A stretch of DNA of 64,000 bases from Nitrososphaerota archaeon. Its GTDB lineage: Archaea > Thermoproteota > Nitrososphaeria > Nitrososphaerales > JACPRH01. How positions within the stretch are numbered: the stretch's first letter is position 1; every line of letters begins with the position of its first letter. The notes beneath the pieces were generated by a model. That model was not told the DNA's origin. It saw only the letters and a list, made by a program, of their open reading frames with translations, and did no database searches. Location: assembly GCA_023379805.1 (NCBI GenBank), contig JAMCPI010000009.1, positions 28,728 to 92,727 of the forward strand. The letters run 5' to 3'. The translations under genes were made by a program, and so were the position numbers. Positions 31,318 to 39,967 of this stretch are shown here, one piece after another.

Positions 31318-31869
31318 ATGAGAGCATTTGTTGCGGTTGATTTGGGGAGTGAGGAGGTTCGGAGGTCTGTTCAGGAGGTTCAGCGTGTTTTGGAGCGTTC
31401 TGGGGCTGATGTTAAATCTGTTGAGCCTGAGAATCTGCATTTTACGCTTCAATTCTTAGATGAGATTAGTGAGCGTGAGGCGGATATGGTTACAGCGGCT
31501 TTGGAGGGTTTGGAGGCTTCTCGGTTCACGGTTTCCTTCAAGGGTGTTGGGTATTTTCCGAGCAGTCAGCGGATTTCCGTGATTTGGGTTGGTGTTGACG
31601 AAGGGAGCGAGGAGTTTGTTAGTCTCGCTGAGCAGGTGTTTGAGAGACTTCTCCCGCTTAATTTTCGGCCTGACAAAAAGTTTGTTCCTCACCTCACAAT
31701 TTGTAGGGTGAAGACTGGGAGAAACAAGGATAAGCTGCTCGCAGCCGCAGATAGATATCGAGACGTCGATTTTGGAACAGACTTGGTTTCGTCTGTCAAG
31801 CTCAAGGTGAGTCAATTGACGCCTAGAGGCCCTATTTACAGTGACCGATCCTTAAAGGCACTAGCCTAA
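31318..31869 (+). CDS. thpR: RNA 2',3'-cyclic phosphodiesterase (ThpR)
   Basis: A 183-residue 2H phosphoesterase. Both HxTx catalytic motifs are present: LHFTLQFL (about residues 41-48) and PHLTICRV (about 124-131). Enzymes of this family open 2',3'-cyclic phosphates and can ligate tRNA halves with 2'-5' bonds in vitro. The ATG starts MRAFVAVDL, the standard family N-terminus. It is followed by cca and a tRNA gene, in keeping with RNA repair or processing. Confidence 0.9.
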   Translation: MRAFVAVDLGSEEVRRSVQEVQRVLERSGADVKSVEPENLHFTLQFLDEISEREADMVTAALEGLEASRFTVSFKGVGYFPSSQRISVIWVGVDEGSEEFVSLAEQVFERLLPLNFRPDKKFVPHLTICRVKTGRNKDKLLAAADRYRDVDFGTDLVSSVKLKVSQLTPRGPIYSDRSLKALA

Positions 31870-31978
31870 ACATACGGTAGAGAGAAGACAGACGGAGACT
31901 AATTCATTTCTCAGAGACGGAACGGCTTTATTAGGGGTGCCGTATGCCTAGTATTTGGCAGGAGCCGGGCGTCTATTG

Positions 31979-33373
31979 ATGAGTCGGTTGGATGAGGTTA
32001 TTGGAAAGGCAGGGAGACTGGTTGAGCCGACGCGCAGAGAAGAGAATGATGTTAGGCGTGTGGCTGAGGAGCTTCGGCGCCGCGTTGAGGAGGCTGCCAA
32101 GGATGCGGAGGGTGCTGTTTCGGTTGAGCTCGGCGGGTCTTATGCTAAGGGGACTTGGCTGAAGGGTTTTGTGGACATTGATATCTTTGTGAAGTTCTCT
32201 ACGGGTCTTTCCAAGAAGCGGCTTGAAGAAGTTGGGATAGAGATTGGGCGGATATCTTTAGAGGGACACAGATGGTTTCTCCGCTACTCAGAGCATCCCT
32301 ACGTTGAGGGAGTTATGGATGGGATTAAGGTTAACGTCGTAGCATGTTACAATGTTGCTGAGGGTAGGTGGCAGAGTGCGGCCGATAGGTCACCGTATCA
32401 CACCAAGCTGATTCTTTCTCGCTTCGATGATCGGATGCGGAGCGAGGTTCGGCTTCTCAAACGGTTTATGCGTGGAACAGGTCTGTATGGTGCTGAGATT
32501 AGGACCCAGGGCTTCAGCGGCTACGTGTGCGAAGTTTTGATTCTGAAGTACGGATCGTTCCGCGGAGTCCTTGAAGCGGCTTCAAAGTTCCGGGAAGGTG
32601 AGTTCATCAGCATCAAAGAGGTTGGAGAGGAGGTTAAGAAGCTGGTTCGGACGCCGTTGATTATTCTTGATCCAGTGGATCCGGCTAGGAACCTCGGAGC
32701 TGCCATTTCACTGGAGAAGGCGGCTTCGTTAGTGCTTGCGTCCAAAGCCTTCCTTGAAGATCCTCGGATAGTTTTCTTCACGGGGAGAGAATCTGGTGAC
32801 ATTCATCGCCGGCTTGAGAGGTCTCCGCTTCTCGGGAGTGTTCTGGTGGCGGTCTTTAGGCATGAGCCTAGGATGGTGGATATTTTGTGGGGGCAGTTGA
32901 AGCGGAGTGAGCGCAAGTTGGCTGGGCAGCTCTCTAAAGCAGGGTTTAACGTGTTAAGGAGCGCTTCGGTGAGTGATGAAGGTGGGTCTAGTGGCTTCGT
33001 CTTTCTGCTGGAGTCGCTGGAGCTGCCTAAGGCTCAGGTTAAGATTGGCCCTAAGGTTGAGATGGGCCAAGATGTGGAGACGTTTCTTAAGCGGAACCAG
33101 AAGCGGATGAAGATTCTCTGGGTTGGAAGGGATTGGCGTGTCTATGGGCTCGGTGAGAGACGGTACTACTGGGCGGCTGAGCTGCTTGAGGCGTTGCTTG
33201 CAGGCAAGGTTTCTGGTTCTGGAGTAGCACCGGGGTTGAAGAGGGAGGTCGAAGCCAGCTCCAAGATACTGCTGGGCAGTGAATCTGTGGAGTACGCCGG
33301 AGACCGTCGATGGCTTCTGGAGGGATTGTGGAAGGTTGTCTCAACAGACGAATATAGTTTCGGTTCCGGTTAA
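31979..33373 (+). CDS. cca: Archaeal CCA-adding tRNA nucleotidyltransferase
   Basis: A 464-residue class I CCA enzyme. The nucleotidyltransferase motif is GGSYAKGTWLKGFVDIDIFV (Gly-Ser and the catalytic Asp pair, about residues 46-65); TQGFSGYVCEVLILKYGSF is the archaeal central domain block. It adds CCA to tRNA 3' ends; the nearby tRNA-Pro gene lacks encoded CCA. ATG 31979 is chosen as the start of the first amphipathic helix. The 3' end overlaps the kinase gene. Confidence 0.92.
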   Translation: MSRLDEVIGKAGRLVEPTRREENDVRRVAEELRRRVEEAAKDAEGAVSVELGGSYAKGTWLKGFVDIDIFVKFSTGLSKKRLEEVGIEIGRISLEGHRWFLRYSEHPYVEGVMDGIKVNVVACYNVAEGRWQSAADRSPYHTKLILSRFDDRMRSEVRLLKRFMRGTGLYGAEIRTQGFSGYVCEVLILKYGSFRGVLEAASKFREGEFISIKEVGEEVKKLVRTPLIILDPVDPARNLGAAISLEKAASLVLASKAFLEDPRIVFFTGRESGDIHRRLERSPLLGSVLVAVFRHEPRMVDILWGQLKRSERKLAGQLSKAGFNVLRSASVSDEGGSSGFVFLLESLELPKAQVKIGPKVEMGQDVETFLKRNQKRMKILWVGRDWRVYGLGERRYYWAAELLEALLAGKVSGSGVAPGLKREVEASSKILLGSESVEYAGDRRWLLEGLWKVVSTDEYSFGSG

Positions 33374-34112
33374 AGAGCTTGCTTCAGAGCCGTACGTACA
33401 GGTGCTCTGCTACCCTTCACGCGATACTGAGGAGGCTAAGCGGAGGATTCAGGAGCTTGAAGGACTGGGTGTATCTCGGATAATCTTTGAGGGACGAACA
33501 AGGGTTGGGAACCTCGGTCTTCTCGGCAAAGGCTGCGTAGGCTTAGTTGTGAAGGCTGAGACGCTGGACAAAGAGGTTTACGCTTTGAAGATCAGGAGGA
33601 TGGATGCTAATCGTCCTTCGATGCAGCGTGAAGCGGAGCTGCACCGAGTTGCTAATAGTGTTAATGTTGGGGCTAAGCTGTTCAAGGCTTCGGATAACTT
33701 TCTCCTGATGGAGATGATTGACGGCGAGAGCATTAACGTATGGATTAGTAAGCTGTGGGGGGTTGGTTCGACCTTCCGGATGCGGGAGGGTGCAAGAGCT
33801 GTTTTGGAGCAGTGTTTTAGGCTGGATCACGCTGGGCTTGACCATGGGGAGTTGAGCAATTTGGAGAAGCATGTGTTAGTCGGCAGACGGATAGTGATTC
33901 TCGATTTTGAAACGGCGAGTACGGATCGGCGGCCTTCGAATGTGACGTCGGCGTTACAAAATATCTTGGTTGGTGGGCCTCAGGCTAAGAAGGCGCGCAG
34001 GCTAATTGGTGTATTAGATACCGGGGTAATTATTGAGGCGGTGCGACGGTATAAGGTGGAGCCGGTTCGGGAACGGTTTGATGAAATGCTTAGAGAACTT
34101 AGGCTCGGTTAA
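33336..34112 (+). CDS. COG2112-type serine/threonine kinase-like protein
   Basis: About 258 residues with a minimal protein-kinase fold. Lys and Glu of the N-lobe are in VYALKIRRMD and QREAELHR; the catalytic loop reads HAGLDHGELSNLEKHVL (Asp/His plus Asn) and the metal motif is VILDFETAS. A glycine loop (LGKGCVGLVV) precedes. It belongs to the predicted archaeal kinases near Bud32/RIO. The start is uncertain: TTG 33336 overlaps cca by 38 nt, GTG 33279 by 95 nt. Pairing with cca is common in archaea, as far as I recall. Confidence 0.78.
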   Translation: MSQQTNIVSVPVKELASEPYVQVLCYPSRDTEEAKRRIQELEGLGVSRIIFEGRTRVGNLGLLGKGCVGLVVKAETLDKEVYALKIRRMDANRPSMQREAELHRVANSVNVGAKLFKASDNFLLMEMIDGESINVWISKLWGVGSTFRMREGARAVLEQCFRLDHAGLDHGELSNLEKHVLVGRRIVILDFETASTDRRPSNVTSALQNILVGGPQAKKARRLIGVLDTGVIIEAVRRYKVEPVRERFDEMLRELRLG

Positions 34113-34140
34113 ATTATATATTTTTTGTTTATCTTTTAGC
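34113..34140 (+). terminator. T-rich terminator-like tract
   Basis: Directly after the kinase stop is a run with ATTTTTTG and TTTATCTTTT, typical of archaeal oligo-T termination of the thpR-cca-kinase unit. Confidence 0.45.
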
Positions 34141-34205
34141 ATATATATGGGAATCCTTAACTAGAACTTTGACGTATCTTTATAATTGTGAGATGAGTAG
34201 ATAGG

Positions 34206-34499
34206 ATGACCGTATATATCCGGCTGATCAACTTTACGGAAAAAGGGTCTGAAGGAATTAAGGACTTTCCAAAGATGCGAAAGGAGTTCCTTGCCAAGGC
34301 GAAAGATCTAGGCATCAAAGTGCAGGCGACATACATAACGCTGGGTCGATACGACATGGTCACAGTCCTTGAAGCGCCCGATGAGAAGACTCTCCTGAAA
34401 CTTGAAACGACATTCATCGGTCCGAAAGGACGCACCAAAGTCGAGACGTTGACAGCGCTGTCCGCTGAAGAATTCGAAAAGGTAGTAGTACCAGCTTAG
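34206..34499 (+). CDS. GYD-domain protein
   Basis: A 97-residue alpha/beta protein matching the GYD domain (VYIRLINFTEKG, LGRYDMVTVLEAPDE with the G-x-Y-D turn). It has the ferredoxin-like dimeric barrel fold also seen in Lrp ligand-binding domains. Cellular role is unknown for the family. TTTATAATT at 34177-34185 lies about 25 nt before the ATG, so the mRNA is probably leaderless. Confidence 0.83.
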   Translation: MTVYIRLINFTEKGSEGIKDFPKMRKEFLAKAKDLGIKVQATYITLGRYDMVTVLEAPDEKTLLKLETTFIGPKGRTKVETLTALSAEEFEKVVVPA

Positions 34500-34562
34500 A
34501 GACTGTTCAGTAGTTAAGCAAAGGTTAAAACGACAGATCCCTAGCGGAAAGGCTGAAGAAGA

Positions 34563-34666
34563 GGGGTCGTCGTCTAGAGTCACAGTAAAGACCATTGACG
34601 GACAGTATGGTCAAGGATACCAGCCTGGGGCGCTGGCGATCCGGGGTTCAAATCCCCGCGACCCCA
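34563..34666 (+). tRNA. tRNA-Pro(GGG) with about 28-nt insertion in the D-loop
   Basis: Acceptor stem GGGGTCG pairs with CGACCCC (34659-34665), discriminator A. Anticodon arm CCAGC-CTGGGGC-GCTGG gives anticodon GGG; variable loop CGATC; T-arm CGGGG-TTCAAAT-CCCCG. The D-arm GTCT...GGAT is interrupted: between GTCTAG and TATGGTCAA lies an extra 28-29 nt (about 34579-34606), too long for any D-loop and thus probably a non-canonical intron. A GACCAT/ATGGTC pairing spans its 3' border. No CCA is encoded. Confidence 0.85.
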
Positions 34667-34782
34667 TCCATTATTTACATTCTTTCAGGCCAGATAATGT
34701 ATTGACGAGCATTCAACCTATGCTTGGACGTAAGTGTTACAACAATCGCCGCTTGAAAGGCATTGGCGCCTTAACTTGACTT

Positions 34783-35253
34783 CTACCCGGAATTATTGTA
34801 GGTTGAGGGATATGTTTTGATTAGTAGCAGATTAAGCTGCAGAACATTTACGTATGGACTCCCGAACACCCAGAATGTTCCCTCTACGTTTTGATTCACA
34901 ATCATCTTCAGATCATCGTATGATATGCCAGTGGCACGTTGAATTCTTGACATTTGTGAGTATGCATCGGAGAGTGTGATATGTGGATCTACGCCTGATG
35001 CTGAGTCGTTTCTTGGATGGAAGAAGAATGGTGAAGTAAAATTCTGCGCAATCAAGTTAGAACCAACATATCGACCGTTAAGCTGAACTAGTTCACCGTT
35101 TGCTTGGAACGGCATTAAAACTTGCGCTAACCCTGTAACTAGAAGCGGGAAAAATAATCCACAGATCAGTAGCGATGCGCCTGCTAGCCCTATTACCGGC
35201 CTGTAGTAGTTGCTGTGTCTTTCCTTCTTCTTTTCTGTCTCCAACTTAGCCAA
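34783..35253 (-). CDS. kdpC: Potassium-transporting ATPase subunit C
   Basis: A 156-residue KdpC: cytoplasmic N-terminus, one membrane helix (PVIGLAGASLLICGLFFPLLVTGLAQ), then an exterior domain with QNFTSPFFFHPRNDSASGVDPHIT, the family signature. KdpC stabilises the KdpFABC complex and helps ATP or K+ binding. It is the last gene of kdpABC, 20 bp after kdpB; the stop is followed by the tRNA gene on the other strand. Confidence 0.92.
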   Translation of the reverse strand: MAKLETEKKKERHSNYYRPVIGLAGASLLICGLFFPLLVTGLAQVLMPFQANGELVQLNGRYVGSNLIAQNFTSPFFFHPRNDSASGVDPHITLSDAYSQMSRIQRATGISYDDLKMIVNQNVEGTFWVFGSPYVNVLQLNLLLIKTYPSTYNNSG

Positions 35254-35273
35254 CTTGGTTTTCCTCCATTATC

Positions 35274-37481
35274 CTATACATGAAGCAGAGAAAGCAGGAT
35301 GTCTATCAGCTTGATTCCTACGAATGGCACAATGACGCCTCCAACTCCATATATTGCTATGTTCTTCAGGAAAAGCGTCATTGTATCTGATGGTTTGAAA
35401 ACTATTCCCCTCATTGCCAGAGGAATAAGCAGAGGAATAATGACTGCGTTGAATATCAATGCTGAGAGAACTGCGCTGCGTAAACCTAGCCCAAGCACGT
35501 TAAGTGCCTGAAGTTGTGGCACAGATGCAGCGAACAGAACCGGAACGATTGCGAAGTACTTTGCTACATCATTCGCTATGCTGAACGCTGTTATTGCTCC
35601 GCGTGTCATCAGAAGCTGCTTTCCAAGCATAACTACATCAATTATTTTTGCTGGGTTAGACTCAAGGTCAACCATGTTGGCTGCCTCTTTAGCCGCCTCG
35701 GTGCCGGAGTTCATAGCAAGCCCAACGTCTGCAAGAGATAATGCTGGGGCATCATTGGTTCCGTCGCCAATCATTGCTACAATCCTGTTTTGAGACTGCT
35801 CTTTCTTTACAATGCCATACTTATTCTCAGGCTTTGCCTGCGGCACAAATTCCTCGATACCCACCTCGTTTGATATGCTTTGAGCTGTGAGCGGTTGATC
35901 CCCAGTTATCATAACTGGTCTTATCCCCATCATCTTAACAGACTGGATCTTTTCTTTGATGTCGGGCTTTAACATATCCTTCAGCCTGATTATACCGACC
36001 ATCGCTCCGTTTCTCGAAATTGCCATCGGTGTTTCGCCTGCTTTAGAAATATCATCTACCGTATCATCAAAATTAGCAGGATAGGAGTGCACTGTTCTCT
36101 TGATTGAGTCCGGTGCTCCCTTGATAATCTCAATCTCCTCCTCGGTATCTGTTGCCTCATACCTGTTCATCTCATCTGTTGCGGCCAGGTATTTCCGTCT
36201 AACTCGGCCTCTTTGAAAAATTGCTCTACCAGCTTTTTGTAGCGTGATTTCGGCGCTGCGGGTCAGCTTCACTCCGCTACTACGGGTGCTTGCAGAGAAT
36301 TCGTATACTTGCGCTGCTCCAAGCGCGTTCAGGTTCTTCGGGATGAAGCCCTTCTCATGAGCGAGCCTGAGTATGCTTCTTCCTTCAGGTGTATCATCAT
36401 ACCATGAGGAAAGAAATGCGGCGTCCCCTACTTCTCTTTCAGTGTATCCTTCACACGGTATGAATTGTATTGCCTGCCGGTTCCCAAAGGTAATTGTCCC
36501 CGTCTTGTCGAGAAGAATTACATTAGCGTCTCCAGCTGTCTCTATTGCTCTGCCGGATTTTGCAACAATTTTTCTTTGGTAAAGCCTAGATATTCCGGAT
36601 AGCCCGATGGCTGGCAGAAGTGCTCCTATTGTTGTTGGAAGGAGACACACATAGAGCGCGATGAGCACTGAAAGATCTCCTCCAAGATTGAGTGTAATCG
36701 AGAGACCGAGAAGCGAGAGAATGATGATGGTGAATATGGCTGTGAGACCAAACAGAACCATAGTGACTGCTTGCTCGTTTGGCGTTTTCGGTCGCTTTGA
36801 CGATTCGACCATTTTCACCATCTTGCTGATGTAACTTTCCTCTGGATTTACAGTGACTTTTGCAACTAGAATGTCGCTGATGACTCTTGAACCACCTATT
36901 AGTGTGTCTCCCGGCGCCTTCCTGACAGGCGTAGACTCCCCGGTGAGAAGCGACTCATCAACCATCGCGATCCCTTCAAGCACCTCAGCATCTGTTGGGA
37001 CAACATCGTTTTTCTCTAAGCTGATTAAATCATCTTTGCGCAGAGTGGTCGACGAGACCAATACAACTTTTCTCACCCACTCCTCGGTTACTATCTTCTT
37101 GCATTGAACCGCGCTCTCGAGCTTACGGAGACTACTTGCCGTGTTCTTGGCCTGTTGCTCGGCAAGTGCATCTGAAAGTGTACTGAACCAGACTGTAAGT
37201 AGCAATATGGCGGCTACTTCAATGTAGAACGTTCTTTCGCTCAGACTTGCGACTGGGTAGAAGGCCTGTGGATAGATAGCCATCGCAGCTACGATGAAGA
37301 ACGTGACCTCAACTACTAGCATAACTGGGTTCGATACAAGTGACCGCGGACTCAGCCTGACGATGGAGTCAAGGAGAATCTTTCCTGAGATGAAGAATCT
37401 GCGCTGGTTAGACGTGGCCGGTTCTTTTTCCCTAACTAATTTGCTGTCCTCCACTTGGTTTTCATCACTGCTGTTAGGCAA
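35274..37481 (-). CDS. kdpB: Potassium-transporting P-type ATPase subunit B
   Basis: A 735-residue P-type ATPase. Motifs: TGES (actuator domain, LTGESTPV), phosphorylation site DKTGTITFGNR, nucleotide-domain segments, and GDGTNDAPAL hinge. Most KdpB proteins have about 680 residues; the extra length lies mainly in a basic insertion in the nucleotide-binding domain (after SGVKLTRSAEI, QRGRVRRKYLAATDEMN) and an N-terminal extension. It energises K+ import through KdpA at low K+. The start overlaps kdpA by 8 nt. Confidence 0.92.
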   Translation of the reverse strand: MPNSSDENQVEDSKLVREKEPATSNQRRFFISGKILLDSIVRLSPRSLVSNPVMLVVEVTFFIVAAMAIYPQAFYPVASLSERTFYIEVAAILLLTVWFSTLSDALAEQQAKNTASSLRKLESAVQCKKIVTEEWVRKVVLVSSTTLRKDDLISLEKNDVVPTDAEVLEGIAMVDESLLTGESTPVRKAPGDTLIGGSRVISDILVAKVTVNPEESYISKMVKMVESSKRPKTPNEQAVTMVLFGLTAIFTIIILSLLGLSITLNLGGDLSVLIALYVCLLPTTIGALLPAIGLSGISRLYQRKIVAKSGRAIETAGDANVILLDKTGTITFGNRQAIQFIPCEGYTEREVGDAAFLSSWYDDTPEGRSILRLAHEKGFIPKNLNALGAAQVYEFSASTRSSGVKLTRSAEITLQKAGRAIFQRGRVRRKYLAATDEMNRYEATDTEEEIEIIKGAPDSIKRTVHSYPANFDDTVDDISKAGETPMAISRNGAMVGIIRLKDMLKPDIKEKIQSVKMMGIRPVMITGDQPLTAQSISNEVGIEEFVPQAKPENKYGIVKKEQSQNRIVAMIGDGTNDAPALSLADVGLAMNSGTEAAKEAANMVDLESNPAKIIDVVMLGKQLLMTRGAITAFSIANDVAKYFAIVPVLFAASVPQLQALNVLGLGLRSAVLSALIFNAVIIPLLIPLAMRGIVFKPSDTMTLFLKNIAIYGVGGVIVPFVGIKLIDILLSLLHV

Positions 37482-39132
37482 AGATGTTCACGTGTCCTTG
37501 GAAGTATGCAAGAATTGGGCCAAGTGCTAGAAACGGAAAGAACGTCAACACAACTACGAGCAATACAATTGCAACTAGTACAAATGAAAAGGATATGCTG
37601 TCTGTTCTTAACCCTACTTCGCTACGGCTTCTCTTTCTCCCAATCATAGAGCCGGCTAGAGCGAGAAGTAGCGCGATTGGTATGAACCTGCCCAGAAAAA
37701 TTACTATGGCAGTGGAGATATTGAAGAAGACGGTGTTCGCTGAGGCGCCGAGAAAGTCTGAGCCGTTGTTCGCAGCAGCCGTTGTGAATTCGTATAGGAG
37801 CTGGGTGAAACCAAGCGAGTCGGTGCCTACTCCTATTGCTTTAGCTGCTCCGGTTGCGTATGCTAACACGGTTGGGACAAGGATGATTATCGGATGAACT
37901 AGAAATGCGAGCATCACTATCTTCACATCTCTTGCTGTGATTTTGATCCCGAGATACTCCGGGGTTCTTCCTGACATCAGCCCTACAATGAAAACTGTAA
38001 TCACGATATACATGACCATATACATCAAGCCTACACCCTTGCCTCCGGGGGACGCTTGGATCAACATTCCAAGAAACGCTGAAAGTATGACAAGCGGATG
38101 CATAGCTGCCAAAGAAGCGTTAACCGAACCCGTGGTGACAGCAGTGGTTACCACAGTCCAGAACGCTGAGAAGAATCCTCCTATTCTAACCTCGATGCCT
38201 CGGCCGATGGTGGTTGTTGGAATGAATGCTATGAAGAGGTTAATTATGAAAAGCGCATAAGCACCTATAATTATGGGTCTACTTTCCTTTCGCTTTCCAA
38301 GCATCTCTCCGTAAACAAAGGTCAACGCTGTAGGTATCAGAAGCATTAGGAGTATCTGTAGAATATCTGAGGCTGGACTTGGGTTCTGGAACGGGTATGC
38401 TGAGTTAGCCCCGTAATATCCTCCACCATTGGTTCCAATCTGCATTATCGATACAAGAGAGGCTACGGGCCCGACAAGAATGGTTTGTGATGCTCCTTCA
38501 ACAGTTTTCACCAACGTATAGTCGCTAAGAGTTTGCGGTACGCCAAGCCAGACAAATGCTATTGAAGCCACTAAGCACAAAGGGAGAAAGAGCCTGGTCA
38601 GGCTCCTTACAAAATCGACATAGAAGTTACCCATCCCTTTAGATTTGGCTGTGAAGCCGCGCACCAGCGCTATGGCGACGCTAAGCCCTGTCGCGGCGGA
38701 GGTGAACTGCAGGAACTGAATTGCAGCCATCTGGCTAAAGTATGAAAGGGTCGTCTCTCCGCTGTAGTGCTGCAAATTCGTGTTGGTAGCGAATGAAACA
38801 ACAGTATTGAACGCCAAGTCCAACGTTAAGCCCGGAAATCTTTGTGGGTTGAGCGGCAACTTGTCTTGGAACAAAAGTATCAAAAACGCTATAAGCATCT
38901 GCGAAACATTGAGCAGAAGTGCAGCGACAAAATACTCCTTCCAAGTCATCGAATGGCTTGTCTCTGCGCCTATGATTCTGTAGACTGCATTCTCGACAGG
39001 ATTCAGGACTTTGTCTAAACGAGTTGGTGCGCGATTAAATACTCGTGTAATATACGGTGCTAGAAGACGGGCAAGAATCAGGGTTACAGTTAGAATCAGT
39101 ATCAGTGAAAGTATTTGGCTTGCATCGATCAT
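37474..39132 (-). CDS. kdpA: Potassium-transporting ATPase channel subunit A
   Basis: A 552-residue KdpA with about 10-12 helices and four degenerate selectivity-filter repeats, for example TNTNLQHYSGE, GTNGGGYYGANSAYPFQNP and AAANNGSDFLG. It forms the K+ pathway of the Kdp pump. First gene of kdpABC; no KdpD/KdpE two-component genes are present in the window, so regulation must differ from that in bacteria. No KdpF frame was identified. Confidence 0.93.
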   Translation of the reverse strand: MIDASQILSLILILTVTLILARLLAPYITRVFNRAPTRLDKVLNPVENAVYRIIGAETSHSMTWKEYFVAALLLNVSQMLIAFLILLFQDKLPLNPQRFPGLTLDLAFNTVVSFATNTNLQHYSGETTLSYFSQMAAIQFLQFTSAATGLSVAIALVRGFTAKSKGMGNFYVDFVRSLTRLFLPLCLVASIAFVWLGVPQTLSDYTLVKTVEGASQTILVGPVASLVSIMQIGTNGGGYYGANSAYPFQNPSPASDILQILLMLLIPTALTFVYGEMLGKRKESRPIIIGAYALFIINLFIAFIPTTTIGRGIEVRIGGFFSAFWTVVTTAVTTGSVNASLAAMHPLVILSAFLGMLIQASPGGKGVGLMYMVMYIVITVFIVGLMSGRTPEYLGIKITARDVKIVMLAFLVHPIIILVPTVLAYATGAAKAIGVGTDSLGFTQLLYEFTTAAANNGSDFLGASANTVFFNISTAIVIFLGRFIPIALLLALAGSMIGRKRSRSEVGLRTDSISFSFVLVAIVLLVVVLTFFPFLALGPILAYFQGHVNIFA

Positions 39133-39189
39133 TTATCACTTCAGAATCTCCTATTTAGAGAAGTCTAGCACTGGGCGCCTACCGCTAAC

Positions 39190-39486
39190 TTAGCCGGTCG
39201 AGGTTGGTTTATCCCGCTGAAGTTCGTGTATACATCTTGGCCCTTTGTGAGCCATCAGTACAATCGAGCTTACGGTGCTCTTTACGCCCTGTATCTTCAT
39301 TATCTTGTTCTTCAGAATGTCCCTAAACTCTTCAATGTCCGCAGCCGAAACCAGCGTGACGATGTCAAATTCGCCGGTCACCTCGTAGAGTTCCTCCAAG
39401 TTTTCAAGCTTAGAGAGCTCCTGTACCACATTATCCATGTAGGTTGACTCCACGAAGATATCTATAAACGCAAGTAGGCGGGGCAT
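39190..39486 (-). CDS. RAM-only Lrp/AsnC-type protein
   Basis: A 98-residue protein equal to the ligand-binding RAM domain of Lrp/AsnC regulators (AFIDIFVESTYMDNVVQEL, VTGEFDIVTLVSAADIEEF) without the HTH. Such stand-alone RAM proteins can bind small effectors or pair with full-length Lrp. It lies 57 bp upstream of kdpA on the same strand and may be co-transcribed and involved in Kdp control. A TATA-like box is at about 39573-39585 on the minus strand. Confidence 0.8.
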   Translation of the reverse strand: MPRLLAFIDIFVESTYMDNVVQELSKLENLEELYEVTGEFDIVTLVSAADIEEFRDILKNKIMKIQGVKSTVSSIVLMAHKGPRCIHELQRDKPTSTG

Positions 39487-39967
39487 ACCAGTTCACATAC
39501 TAACCTGTGATAACTTCAGTCGTGTATTTCACGATTACCATCTTTGCACAAGCGTTCATAGAATAACGGCGAAATATGGATATATAAAAAGCGTTTGGAA
39601 ATTATTTGCATAATCGATAATTTAATACGCGCATTGCCATAACAGTCTAATCCCGGCTACTGAAACGTCACTGGTTCCTGTCGACCCGAACCTACAAGGA
39701 TTCAACTTGAATGACAACCTTTACTTGACCTGAATTATCTGCCTAAAACCCCGCTCTCAACCGGTTCCATTCTATATTCGGTTGTTTCAAGCACGGGTTT
39801 CAGCCGAAGCGTTTTGCAAACGCCACGTGTTTCGAAACTCGCGAGTGAAACATGCGAAGATGACAGAACCAAAAATTTGATGCGTTTAGAAAGAATCAAG
39901 CTGAACAGGTTGCCCTGACTTCGGCGGTAATCTTAATTTAGAAATACAATGCCAGTCCCGGAAGAGC
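39487..39967. other. Intergenic region with two inverted repeats
   Basis: No gene found in 481 bp. Two adjacent hairpin-forming sequences occur: GCGTTT-TGC-AAACGC (39809-39823) and TGTTTC...GAAACA enclosing ACTCGCGAGT (39828-39852). They lie between the MetE-like stop and the RAM gene; a terminator, a small RNA or a regulator site are possible. A TATA-like box near 39575 can serve the RAM/kdp genes. Confidence 0.4.
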
